A DNA stretch of 7,918 bases. Origin: Negativicutes bacterium. GTDB taxonomy: Bacteria; Bacillota_C; Negativicutes; Acidaminococcales; Acidaminococcaceae. Positions 1-5,838 of this stretch are shown here, piece after piece (the stretch's first letter is position 1; every line of letters starts with the position of its first letter). Under the pieces are notes generated by a model. That model saw only the letters and a list, made by a program, of their open reading frames with translations, was not told where the DNA came from and ran no database searches. The stretch covers positions 1 through 7,918 of the forward strand of contig RZYP01000086.1 in the NCBI GenBank assembly GCA_009930275.1, read 5' to 3'. A program made the translations under genes and the position numbers.

Positions 1-85
1 CACGGTCAAAAGGCGGCAAAATAGCTCTTCGTTTAGTCATTGTGACATCTCAGGCTTGCCTGTAATGAGTCTATTTGTAAATATA

Positions 86-116
86 TTAACCTTTAACTTA
101 ATGGGTGTAATATAAT
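86..116 (+). promoter_or_regulatory. Possible housekeeping promoter for the first gene
   Basis: A perfect -10 hexamer TATAAT lies at 111-116, with a -35-like TTAACC at 86-91. The 19-bp spacing is longer than the usual 17, and the -35 is a weak match. The stretch is AT-rich and sits about 60 bases before the start of the only downstream gene. The -10 is clear to the eye; use as a promoter is inferred. Confidence 0.4.
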
Positions 117-178
117 ACTTATTAATATGGAATAATATGCTGCCGTGAGGAGAACAAATTAGAAAGGAGCGCTGAAAT

Positions 179-808
179 ATGAAAAAGAGATCGAAGCGAA
201 TAATTATTGGTGTTATTGGATTTCTTCTCCTAACGGTGCTTGCCTTTGCGATCTATTTCTATATGGCTTTTTCAGGTAACATCATTGAACGATTTAGCCA
301 GCAAAGGGCAATCATCAAGGTATATGAAACAAGATATGATGAAGATTTTAAGATTGTAAGTTCAAGCTACGGCTATAAGCGCAAGGAATTTTCATTCAGG
401 TTATCTTCGAAGAGTAAACCGGAAATAATATTCACATCGACTCTGGATGAAGCGGACCGTATCGATCGATATGCGGCTGCCCGCAGTATAGATTATTTAC
501 GTAAAGTTGTATCTGAAGCATTTGGTAAAGACTTTGATGATCTGCAATACAGAGTCAACATCTTTGAAGAGTACAATTCACCAGATCTTCTCGAGCGTGA
601 TGTGACCACTCGCTTAAGCCAGAACCAATATGTTGTTGATTTATCCTGGGATCCGTCCGTCCTTGATACTTTGCAGATTGATACCATTTTTAAAGACATG
701 ACACAGCGGATCTCAGGGCGTCTGGATACATCCATTGGCGGCCTGAAGATCCGCGCTGGAGTGTATGACGGAAAAGATTACTATATCACTGAGGTTGATC
801 TGAGATAA
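179..808 (+). CDS. Single-pass membrane-anchored protein of unknown function
   Basis: A 209-residue protein with a basic N-terminus (MKKRSKR) followed by one hydrophobic helix at about residues 9-29, then a mostly polar region of about 180 residues expected outside the membrane. There is no lipobox cysteine after the helix, so a membrane anchor or uncleaved signal is more likely than a lipoprotein. Just after the helix, FSGNIIERF followed by a charged helix and YDEDFKIVSSSYGYKRKEFSF resembles the general plan of YfjL-like small membrane proteins of Bacillota; this is only an impression and no catalytic motif is visible. The ATG is supported by AGAAAGGAG at 161-169, 9 bases upstream. It has its own promoter-like region and is followed by a terminator, so it is probably monocistronic and not part of the sigma-factor operon. 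Confidence is high that it is a gene, low on function. Confidence 0.85.
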   Translation: MKKRSKRIIIGVIGFLLLTVLAFAIYFYMAFSGNIIERFSQQRAIIKVYETRYDEDFKIVSSSYGYKRKEFSFRLSSKSKPEIIFTSTLDEADRIDRYAAARSIDYLRKVVSEAFGKDFDDLQYRVNIFEEYNSPDLLERDVTTRLSQNQYVVDLSWDPSVLDTLQIDTIFKDMTQRISGRLDTSIGGLKIRAGVYDGKDYYITEVDLR

Positions 809-844
809 TCATCAATGATTAGGACGGAAGGGCTAATGAATCTT

Positions 845-880
845 AAGGAACTGCCGCAAAGAGACAGGCAGTTCTTTTTT
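845..880 (+). terminator. Rho-independent terminator after the first membrane protein
   Basis: GAACTGCC (848-855) pairs perfectly with GGCAGTTC (867-874) around an 11-base loop and is followed by TTTTTT (875-880). The stem can extend outward by A-T and G-T pairs to 845. It ends the transcript of the 179-808 gene and separates it from the sigma operon. Confidence 0.9.
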
Positions 881-933
881 ATCCTGATATCCATCTTCTG
901 AACAAAAAATATAAACAAAAAATCAAAAATGAA

Positions 934-961
934 TGAACCGTTTGGTGTCGGCATTCGTATA
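934..961 (+). promoter_or_regulatory. ECF-type (sigma-W-like) promoter upstream of the sigma gene
   Basis: TGAACC at 934-939 and CGTATA at 956-961 are separated by exactly 16 bases. Bacillus ECF promoters of the sigma-W class are known to have a TGAAAC-like -35, a 16-bp spacer and a CGTA -10, so this matches with one change in the -35. Transcription would start near 967-969, just before the GGGAGGTGG ribosome binding site and the GTG at 984, giving a leader of only about 15 bases. Its position directly before an ECF sigma gene suggests autoregulation, which is inferred. Confidence 0.65.
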
Positions 962-983
962 TGTTAGTAAGGGAGGTGGTAAA

Positions 984-1475
984 GTGCTCGATGATTACAT
1001 AGAAAAACATGGAAGGCGCCTTTATGGTCTATGTCGGACACTGTGCCAAAACCCTGATGATGCCGATGATTTGTACCAGGAGACCTGGCTGAAGGTCCAT
1101 CAAAAATTTGACCACTACAACCCTGAGTATGAATTTGAAGGTTGGCTGACACGGATATGCGTTAATACCTACAAGGATCAGTTGCGAAAGAAAAAAATCA
1201 GCCTGATCTTCGACCTGTTTGACTCTCAGGAGGCGAAGGACGCAGTACTTGAAAAAGCTGCCACAGAAGAAAAAGAGGACTTTAGTGACCTTCATGCTGC
1301 GGTGAAAAAACTTCCTGAAAAACTTCGACTGACAATAGTCTTGTACTATTTCAGAGATCTCGACGTCGGTGAAACCGCAGCGATTTTAAATATTCCACCA
1401 GGTACCGTAAAGTCCAGATTGAGTAAGTCCAGACTGCTGTTGAAGGAGATGATCAACGATGAAATTGAGCTATGA
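984..1475 (+). CDS. ECF-family RNA polymerase sigma factor
   Basis: A 163-residue sigma-70-family protein of extracytoplasmic-function size that directs RNA polymerase to a small regulon. Region 2 occupies about residues 5-70: NPDDADDLYQETWLKV is the core-binding helix and FEGWLTRICVNTYKDQLRKK is the -10 recognition helix. After a linker (about 70-105), region 4 at about 108-155 has LPEKLRLTIVLYYFRDL followed by the helix-turn-helix ETAAILNIPPGTVKSRLSKSR, which reads the -35. There is no region 1.1 or 3. The start is set at GTG 984 because GGGAGGTGG (971-979) lies just upstream; an upstream in-frame ATG at 933 has no ribosome binding site and lies next to the -35 of the proposed promoter. The 3' end overlaps the next gene by 17 bases, implying translational coupling. 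The assignment to the family is firm; the signal it answers to is unknown. Confidence 0.93.
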   Translation: MLDDYIEKHGRRLYGLCRTLCQNPDDADDLYQETWLKVHQKFDHYNPEYEFEGWLTRICVNTYKDQLRKKKISLIFDLFDSQEAKDAVLEKAATEEKEDFSDLHAAVKKLPEKLRLTIVLYYFRDLDVGETAAILNIPPGTVKSRLSKSRLLLKEMINDEIEL

Positions 1476-1770
1476 TTTTGAACAATACCAGCCACCAAGA
1501 CTCACTGAACAGATGCTCAACGCTGTTTTTCAAAAACGCCGTGAAGTTCGTCGCATGTTCCTTTTTGCCGCGGCGTCCAATCTAATTCTGATCAGCCTTG
1601 CTCTTCTGGCGCTTGCGCTAGCCCCATACTCCATGATAGCCAGTGTTATATGTCTGGTGTTCCTGGGAATTTATCTGTCGGCAAGTGGAATATTGACTGT
1701 CCTGCTTACCAGAAAACTCATTGACCGTTACGGCAAAGCCTCTGCCGTACCCTTTGCACTCAATGCCTAA
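1459..1770 (+). CDS. Small two-helix membrane protein, candidate anti-sigma factor
   Basis: A 103-residue protein with a short polar N-terminus (about residues 1-32, with a basic patch KRREVRR) and two hydrophobic segments at about 33-56 and 60-84, ending in a short basic tail. Both ends are predicted to be cytoplasmic by the positive-inside rule. It starts inside the sigma gene (17-base overlap) with AAGGAG at 1443-1448, ten bases before the ATG. A membrane protein directly coupled to an ECF sigma gene is commonly its anti-sigma factor. However, it lacks the HxxxCxxC zinc anti-sigma motif, and its cytoplasmic part of about 32 residues is very short for a classical sigma-binding domain. The anti-sigma role therefore rests on position alone; it could be a co-regulated membrane subunit of the next protein. 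Confidence 0.8.
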   Translation: MKLSYDFEQYQPPRLTEQMLNAVFQKRREVRRMFLFAAASNLILISLALLALALAPYSMIASVICLVFLGIYLSASGILTVLLTRKLIDRYGKASAVPFALNA

Positions 1771-1791
1771 ATCAGAAAGGAAGATGGATAA

Positions 1792-3084
1792 ATGTATGCA
1801 GCATCTTTTTACCTAATTTTTGTCGCAGCACTGTTTCTGGTGCTCCCCATCCTCATCGGAGTCTATGTATATCGGGATGCTAACAGCCGTGGGATGAATG
1901 CAGCCCTTTGGACTTTAATTGCGGCTCTGGCCCCATCCGGTATCGGCTTGATCATCTACCTGGTGGTTAGATCAGATTATAATAGTTTTGAATGTCCCAA
2001 TTGTAAGGCCCCAATCCTTGAAGAATACGCCACTTGCCCTAAATGTGGAACGAGCTTAAAGGCTAAGTGCACCAATTGTGGTAAACCGATTGCTTCCGGT
2101 TGGCAAAACTGTGCTCATTGCGGAGAACCCATTCCTGGAGACGCAAAGATCCCTACCCTCCCAAAGCGTAAAGACAATGGTCTGGGCAAGATATTGGTGG
2201 CCGTCATTCTTATTCCTGTTCTCATCATATCCACTCTTGTTTTCGGACTTGCCAGCTTCCGCAGCGGCCATCCGACCAGCGTTGGTTCAGTTGATGGCAT
2301 GCGTATTGAGGACTTTGCAGAAAACAAGGTCATATCAGATTGGCTCAAAAGTTGCGATGCATCCGGCACAGGAATTTATGTTCTGGAATACCAGTATCCA
2401 AAAGATGATTCAAGTAATCTGAATCGATCGAACTATATCGTCTATCGAACTGGGCTTTCTAAGGATGTCAACGTGGCAGCTGTTGGTTTCCAAAATTTCT
2501 TTAGGGAATCATTGCGAATTGAATACAACGATTCTGAAATAACTGGATCAACAGATTATCATATTTACCAGGTGGACTATTCTACCACAGCAAAGGTTCA
2601 ACTTGAAGTTCTAGTGAATGGCCAGAAAGCGGATTATAAGTTAACAACATCCACAGATCCACTTCTGTTTATCGATCCAGTACCGTGGCGAAACGGCGCA
2701 GCCAATTTATATAAGCTTCGCCTGGATTATCTGGGTGATAACTCAGGAGTTAGTCGGCTGGTCAAAGAAACTGGGCTTGAATTCGCAGGGGACTATACCC
2801 TCGAGCTGAAAACTTCGGAAAAACCTTATGGTTTAAGAGTTATTTATACTGACGCGATCATGGATTTTGAAACGAATATCTACTCACCTTACGCCACAGA
2901 GCTACTTGGCTTAATCAAGAATCTGGACTATGTTGAAATCACCGATGGTGAAAGTACATTTCGGCTGACAGCAGATGAAGCTTCCCAAACTCTGGGTCAT
3001 GATGTGAAGGACTTTGGAACAGATCCATCCAAGCTTGAAGCGTATCTTAATTCAATCTACGGTGATAACCAGTTCGACCAGTAG
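1792..3084 (+). CDS. Membrane protein with double zinc ribbon and probable DUF4825 domain
   Basis: A 430-residue protein, third gene of the sigma operon, 21 bases after the second gene and preceded by AGAAAGGAAG (1774-1783). Order of parts: hydrophobic helix at about 5-27; DANSRGMNAALWTLIAAL leading into a second helix (about 36-60), a segment common in clostridial zinc-ribbon membrane proteins; two CxxC...CxxC zinc ribbons with cysteines 68/71/82/85 and 93/96/107/110; a third helix at about 133-155; then about 275 residues expected outside. In that part, residues 307-352 (LYKLRLDYLGDNSGV and later TSEKPYGLRVIY) resemble DUF4825, a domain seen in clostridial envelope proteins. The middle part (about 170-290) is not recognised. 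An odd number of helices puts ribbons and C-terminal domain on opposite faces, which would suit a signalling protein that senses outside and acts inside. Sensor or anti-sigma partner is inference from operon context. Confidence 0.85.
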   Translation: MYAASFYLIFVAALFLVLPILIGVYVYRDANSRGMNAALWTLIAALAPSGIGLIIYLVVRSDYNSFECPNCKAPILEEYATCPKCGTSLKAKCTNCGKPIASGWQNCAHCGEPIPGDAKIPTLPKRKDNGLGKILVAVILIPVLIISTLVFGLASFRSGHPTSVGSVDGMRIEDFAENKVISDWLKSCDASGTGIYVLEYQYPKDDSSNLNRSNYIVYRTGLSKDVNVAAVGFQNFFRESLRIEYNDSEITGSTDYHIYQVDYSTTAKVQLEVLVNGQKADYKLTTSTDPLLFIDPVPWRNGAANLYKLRLDYLGDNSGVSRLVKETGLEFAGDYTLELKTSEKPYGLRVIYTDAIMDFETNIYSPYATELLGLIKNLDYVEITDGESTFRLTADEASQTLGHDVKDFGTDPSKLEAYLNSIYGDNQFDQ

Positions 3085-3198
3085 GTCAAATGACAACAGC
3101 TAAGCTTCAATTAATTATCCACCATGAAAGCAGATTTTGGTTTTCAACCTTGAGTATTATTAGTGAATAAAGCTATCAGAAATATGACTTCTATTCCA

Positions 3199-3222
3199 AA
3201 CCACCTGAAAAGGTGGTTTTTT
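3199..3222 (+). terminator. Rho-independent terminator closing the sigma operon
   Basis: AACCACCT (3199-3206) and AGGTGGTT (3211-3218) form a perfect 8-bp stem with a GAAA tetraloop, followed by TTTT (3219-3222, continuing the T-run of the stem). It lies about 115 bases after the zinc-ribbon gene. No other gene lies between, so it ends that operon and insulates the conjugative-element genes downstream. Confidence 0.92.
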
Positions 3223-3236
3223 CATTAAGTGGCATC

Positions 3237-3260
3237 CTGACCGTTAAAAGCGACGGTCAG
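3237..3260. repeat. Perfect 8-bp inverted repeat between the operon terminator and DUF3846
   Basis: CTGACCGT (3237-3244) and ACGGTCAG (3253-3260) are exact reverse complements separated by 8 bases. No T-run follows on either strand, so it is not a standard terminator; an operator or a recombination-related site is possible. A second, shorter one (TTCCTA 3291-3296 with TAGGAA 3312-3317) lies downstream. The repeats are visible; roles are unknown. Confidence 0.5.
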
Positions 3261-3366
3261 AAAAACCCTACCAGACAACAGAAAAATCCATTCCTACTTT
3301 TGCGCGTAACATAGGAAAAAAGGAATATTTCGTGCAAATTCAAAAACAGAAAAGGAGAAGAAATCT

Positions 3367-3516
3367 ATGGATGTATTGATTGTTGAACCTGAAAAATCGC
3401 CGCGTATGGCCAGTATCACCGGTGATCTGAACTCTCTGCAGCAGGTTGTAGGCGGCTACATCGAAGCCGTCTATCCCTACAATGACCCGGTTGCCATCGT
3501 CTGTAATGCACAGTAA
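3367..3516 (+). pseudogene. 5' fragment of a DUF3846 gene, interrupted by the RIT element
   Basis: The first 44 codons (3367-3498) read as the N-terminal half of a DUF3846 protein, a small protein family common in integrative conjugative elements of Clostridia: MDVLIVEPEKSPRM, then the typical VGGYIEAVYPYNDPVAIV stretch. From 3499 the frame enters the 29-bp terminal repeat of the insertion and ends at TAA 3514-3516 after adding VCNAQ, giving a 49-residue truncated product. The start is supported by AAGGAG at 3352-3357, nine bases upstream. The rest of the gene lies 3.4 kb downstream at 6948-7220. Joining 3498 to 6948 gives an uninterrupted 134-residue frame, which shows directly that the insertion split one gene. 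The function of DUF3846 is not established. Confidence 0.88.
3498..3503 (+). repeat. Left copy of the CGTCTG junction direct repeat
   Basis: CGTCTG at 3498-3503 recurs in the same orientation at the right junction (6947-6952); both are followed by two differing bases and ATG. In both places it encodes the conserved Val-Cys of DUF3846. It is a candidate overlap or target duplication of the insertion, although short enough that part of the match may reflect the recombinase site itself. Confidence 0.5.
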
Positions 3517-3527
3517 TCAATAATGTA
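3499..3527 (+). repeat. Left terminal inverted repeat of the RIT element (29 bp)
   Basis: The sequence from GTCTGTAATG (3499-3508) to ATAATGTA (3520-3527) is the exact reverse complement of 6897-6925. One mismatch follows at 3528, then AG matches again. It contains GTAAT at 3503-3507 and again at 3513-3517, one helical turn apart, and a third TAAT at 3521-3524, a pattern that could be stacked recombinase-binding sites. Confidence 0.92.
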
Positions 3528-3535
3528 TAGTTGGT

Positions 3536-3634
3536 CACCTCCTACCCGTTAAACCTCCCACTATTCAATGAGAAAATTGATTTAGCCACCAATTTACTCA
3601 ACATAACAAGGTGGCTCATCAAATTTGGGAGGTG
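3536..3634 (+). promoter_or_regulatory. ritA leader hairpin that can sequester the ribosome binding site
   Basis: In the untranslated leader, AGCCACC (3584-3590) pairs with GGTGGCT (3610-3616) around a 19-base loop. The stem extends through a small bulge by AAAATTGAT (3573-3581) against ATCAAATTT (3618-3626), 8 of 9 paired. Outside this, ACCTCCCA (3553-3560) is the exact complement of TGGGAGGT (3626-3633), which is the ritA ribosome binding site. An additional CACCTCC at 3536-3542 could pair with GGAGGTG (3628-3634) as an alternative. Transcripts reading in from DUF3846 would contain both pairing strands and fold the binding site away. The pairings are visible; control of translation is inferred from known insertion-sequence strategies. 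Confidence 0.6.
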
Positions 3635-3640
3635 TATCAA

Positions 3641-4858
3641 ATGCAAAATGCAGGGATCGAGCTAAAGAGTTTATTCGAAGAGGTCGCGCAAAAACTTGAA
3701 AGATCAGGGCGCTCAAAGAGCACCATCGGTGTTTACCGCGCAACATGGAACAGACTGCTTGCTTATTCTCCGGATGGATGCTATGACAGGTTGGTTTGTA
3801 AAAAATTCCTGCTAGACAGATGCTTTGTAGATCCTGGATCTCTGACACAATGTCTTGATCGACAGATGCGAGGAGATCTGCGGCATATCAATGTACTTCA
3901 TGAGTACGTAGACCATGGAACAATTTCTCAAAGATACTCTCGCGCCAGAAGCATTGAAGACAGCTCATTGTATGAGACTTTTTTCAAAGAATATATGGCA
4001 TATTTTCACGTGCTCAATCATTCCTCGTCTTGGGAAAAAAGTACCGCTGTTGCACTGCGCCTGTTTTCCGAAATTCTGAAGCCATTGGGCATTACCAGCC
4101 CTGACGAAATTTGCTCAGATGCAGTGCTTCATTTTATTGAATTGACGAGCGATACATCAATAGCATTTAAGCGTATAAGGTATCTGCAAGTCAAAGAATA
4201 TCTACAGTGGCTTAAAAAGCAGGGCTTTATCAAAAGCGACTACTCAGAACTTTTTCCTGCGGTACACCATAAACCGGCAGCTTTGCCACGGGTATGGAGT
4301 GAAAATGACATTTCGCGAATGCTTGCTGCAATCGATACTGACAACCCGGTTGGGAAGAGAAATTACGCCATATTTCTTTTGTTATCCAGAACTGGCCTGC
4401 GCATCAGCGATGTTGTCTCTTTGGAGTTTTCAAATATCTGTTGGCGAAGAAATGTTCTGTCGATCATTCAATGCAAAACCAATCAGCCATTGACTCTTCC
4501 CATAAGCAAAGAGATCGGGCTTGCCATTATTGATTATGTGAAGAATGGCCGCCCCAAATCCGACTCGCCAAAATTGTTTTTGAGCCATCTAGCCCCCTTC
4601 CAACCATTGGCGTACCATAACAATTTAAGCAACGAATTCAGAAAATACATGCGAAGAGCAGGCATTGTTTTTAAAACAGATACTCATAATGGAGTTCATA
4701 CCCTTCGGCACTCCTTTGCCACAAATATGCTGAATGAAGGCGTTTCCTTAAAAGCAATATCCGACATTGTCGGCCATAGCAGCATTCACGTGACTTCCAC
4801 CTATTTGCGTGTAGAGACGAAGCAATTGAAGCTTTGTGCGTTGAGTGTGGAGGTATAG
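3641..4858 (+). CDS. ritA: Tyrosine recombinase, first of the RIT trio (RitA-type)
   Basis: A 405-residue site-specific tyrosine recombinase. The longer N-terminal part (about 1-215) includes a core-binding helical domain (about 110-200, YFHVLNHSSSWEKSTAVALR onward); the catalytic domain covers about 220-400. The complete catalytic set is present: Arg254 (TGLRISD), Lys279 (QCKTN), His353-x-x-Arg356 (HTLRHSFA), His379 (VGHSS) and the nucleophile Tyr388 (STYLRV). It is about 70-80 residues longer than its two partners, mostly at the N-terminus. ATG 3641 is chosen over an in-frame GTG at 3611 because GGGAGG at 3627-3632 sits 8 bases before it and the GTG lies inside a leader hairpin stem. It ends 2 bases before ritB. 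It differs clearly in sequence from RitB and RitC, so the trio is not a recent tandem duplication. The RIT role comes from context; the recombinase family is certain. Confidence 0.93.
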   Translation: MQNAGIELKSLFEEVAQKLERSGRSKSTIGVYRATWNRLLAYSPDGCYDRLVCKKFLLDRCFVDPGSLTQCLDRQMRGDLRHINVLHEYVDHGTISQRYSRARSIEDSSLYETFFKEYMAYFHVLNHSSSWEKSTAVALRLFSEILKPLGITSPDEICSDAVLHFIELTSDTSIAFKRIRYLQVKEYLQWLKKQGFIKSDYSELFPAVHHKPAALPRVWSENDISRMLAAIDTDNPVGKRNYAIFLLLSRTGLRISDVVSLEFSNICWRRNVLSIIQCKTNQPLTLPISKEIGLAIIDYVKNGRPKSDSPKLFLSHLAPFQPLAYHNNLSNEFRKYMRRAGIVFKTDTHNGVHTLRHSFATNMLNEGVSLKAISDIVGHSSIHVTSTYLRVETKQLKLCALSVEV

Positions 4859-4860
4859 CC

Positions 4861-5838
4861 ATGAAGTGTTTTGAATTTAAAAGCAGACTTGCTCCGCAGA
4901 TGGCTGCTTATCTGCAGCAACGACAAAAAAACGGTTTCAAAGTCAGGAATCACGGAATTTACATGCAGGAATTTGACCAAATGGTTCTGGAATTGGCTGA
5001 CACTGACCATATTACCAAAGGCGCTTTTGATCAGTGGGATAGCATTAAGCCATACCTGACGAACCGAACTAAAATCGCAAGGCATAACATCATCAGATCG
5101 TTTGCAAAATATATGTTTGCCCGGGATGGAATTTCTTATGTACCTGATACCAGTACATTGAAAAGCACTTCTGCGTTTTCTCCATATATTTTTACAAAGG
5201 TTGAGATTCACAGATTGATCTCTGCTTCAGACAATCTCGCGATGAGAAACAACGCCCCAGCCCGACACCTGGTTATTCCAACTGTGCTGAGAATGCTTTA
5301 TTCTTGCGGTTTCCGAATAAATGAACTTCTAGAACTAAAAATTAGGGATGTTGATTTTGAAAACGGAACCGTTATGATTCGGCATGCAAAAGGTGGCAAG
5401 GACAGGATTGTACCGATGCACGATTCGATGCTTGCCTACTTGAAAAAGTATCGGGAGCAGCTTGTCGACAAGTCAGATGATGAATGGCTTTTTAAATCGC
5501 CTTATGGCCATTACAGTAGAAACACAATCTATGAAAATTTCAGAGAGCTTCTTTTTCTCGCAGGAATTAAGCATAGAGGCCGTGGGCATGGCCCCAGAGT
5601 CCATGATTTACGCCATACATATGCGGTGCACTCATTGGAATCACAACTGACCGATGGTTACAGCCCTATGGAAATACTGCCGCGACTTGCCGCCTATATG
5701 GGGCATTGTGATTACCGTGCCACCTGTGTATATCTGCATTTAACTGCTGAGATTTTTCCTGAATTAACAAATCAAATCGAGGCTGCATACAGCACTATTA
5801 TTCCAGCATTGGGAGGTGTCCCTTATGCAGAAGACTGA
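4861..5838 (+). CDS. ritB: Tyrosine recombinase, second of the RIT trio (RitB-type)
   Basis: A 325-residue tyrosine recombinase with an N-terminal core-binding domain (about 1-105) and a catalytic domain (about 115-310). Catalytic residues visible: Arg152 (CGFRINELLEL), Lys177 (HAKGGKDRIVP), His248-x-x-Arg251 (HDLRHTYAVHS), His282 (MGHCD) and Tyr291 (CVYLHLT). The stretch between the HxxR and GH motifs (TDGYSPMEILPRLAAYMGH) is a little longer than in XerC/D, as is usual for this branch. Start at ATG 4861: GGAGG (4849-4853) is 7 bases upstream, and the ritA stop is only 2 bases before, so translation is coupled. An in-frame GTG at 4834 inside ritA is less likely. The C-terminus overlaps ritC by 14 bases. 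Expected to act with RitA and RitC on the terminal repeats; whether all three are catalytic in one complex is not known from sequence. Confidence 0.93.
   Translation: MKCFEFKSRLAPQMAAYLQQRQKNGFKVRNHGIYMQEFDQMVLELADTDHITKGAFDQWDSIKPYLTNRTKIARHNIIRSFAKYMFARDGISYVPDTSTLKSTSAFSPYIFTKVEIHRLISASDNLAMRNNAPARHLVIPTVLRMLYSCGFRINELLELKIRDVDFENGTVMIRHAKGGKDRIVPMHDSMLAYLKKYREQLVDKSDDEWLFKSPYGHYSRNTIYENFRELLFLAGIKHRGRGHGPRVHDLRHTYAVHSLESQLTDGYSPMEILPRLAAYMGHCDYRATCVYLHLTAEIFPELTNQIEAAYSTIIPALGGVPYAED

Noticed and set aside
51..62. Small palindrome CAGGC-TT-GCCTG near the window start
   Set aside because: Only 5-bp arms, no T-run and no gene close enough to assign a role; may be chance.
60..67. CTGTAATG matching part of the RIT terminal repeat
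   Set aside because: Eight bases in AT-rich DNA, without the rest of the 29-bp repeat; chance match.
493..735. Minus-strand open frame inside the first membrane protein
   Set aside because: No ribosome binding site, composition of a shadow frame, and the plus-strand gene is clearly real.
933..983. Longer sigma factor starting at ATG 933
   Set aside because: No ribosome binding site; the extra residues overlap the ECF promoter, while GTG 984 has an excellent site.
3237..3260. Inverted repeat read as a terminator
   Set aside because: Stem is perfect but no T-run follows on either strand; listed as a repeat only.
3499..3527. Terminal repeats as CRISPR or toxin-antitoxin related repeats
   Set aside because: Only two copies, inverted, at the ends of a recombinase unit; no spacers and no toxin-like genes.
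3526..3531. TATAGT as a -10 for an internal ritA promoter at the left end
   Set aside because: Good -10-like hexamer but no acceptable -35 at the right distance; too weak to call.
4801..5211. Minus-strand open frame of 136 codons across the ritA-ritB joint
   Set aside because: Antisense to two conserved recombinases, no ribosome binding site and no recognisable domain.
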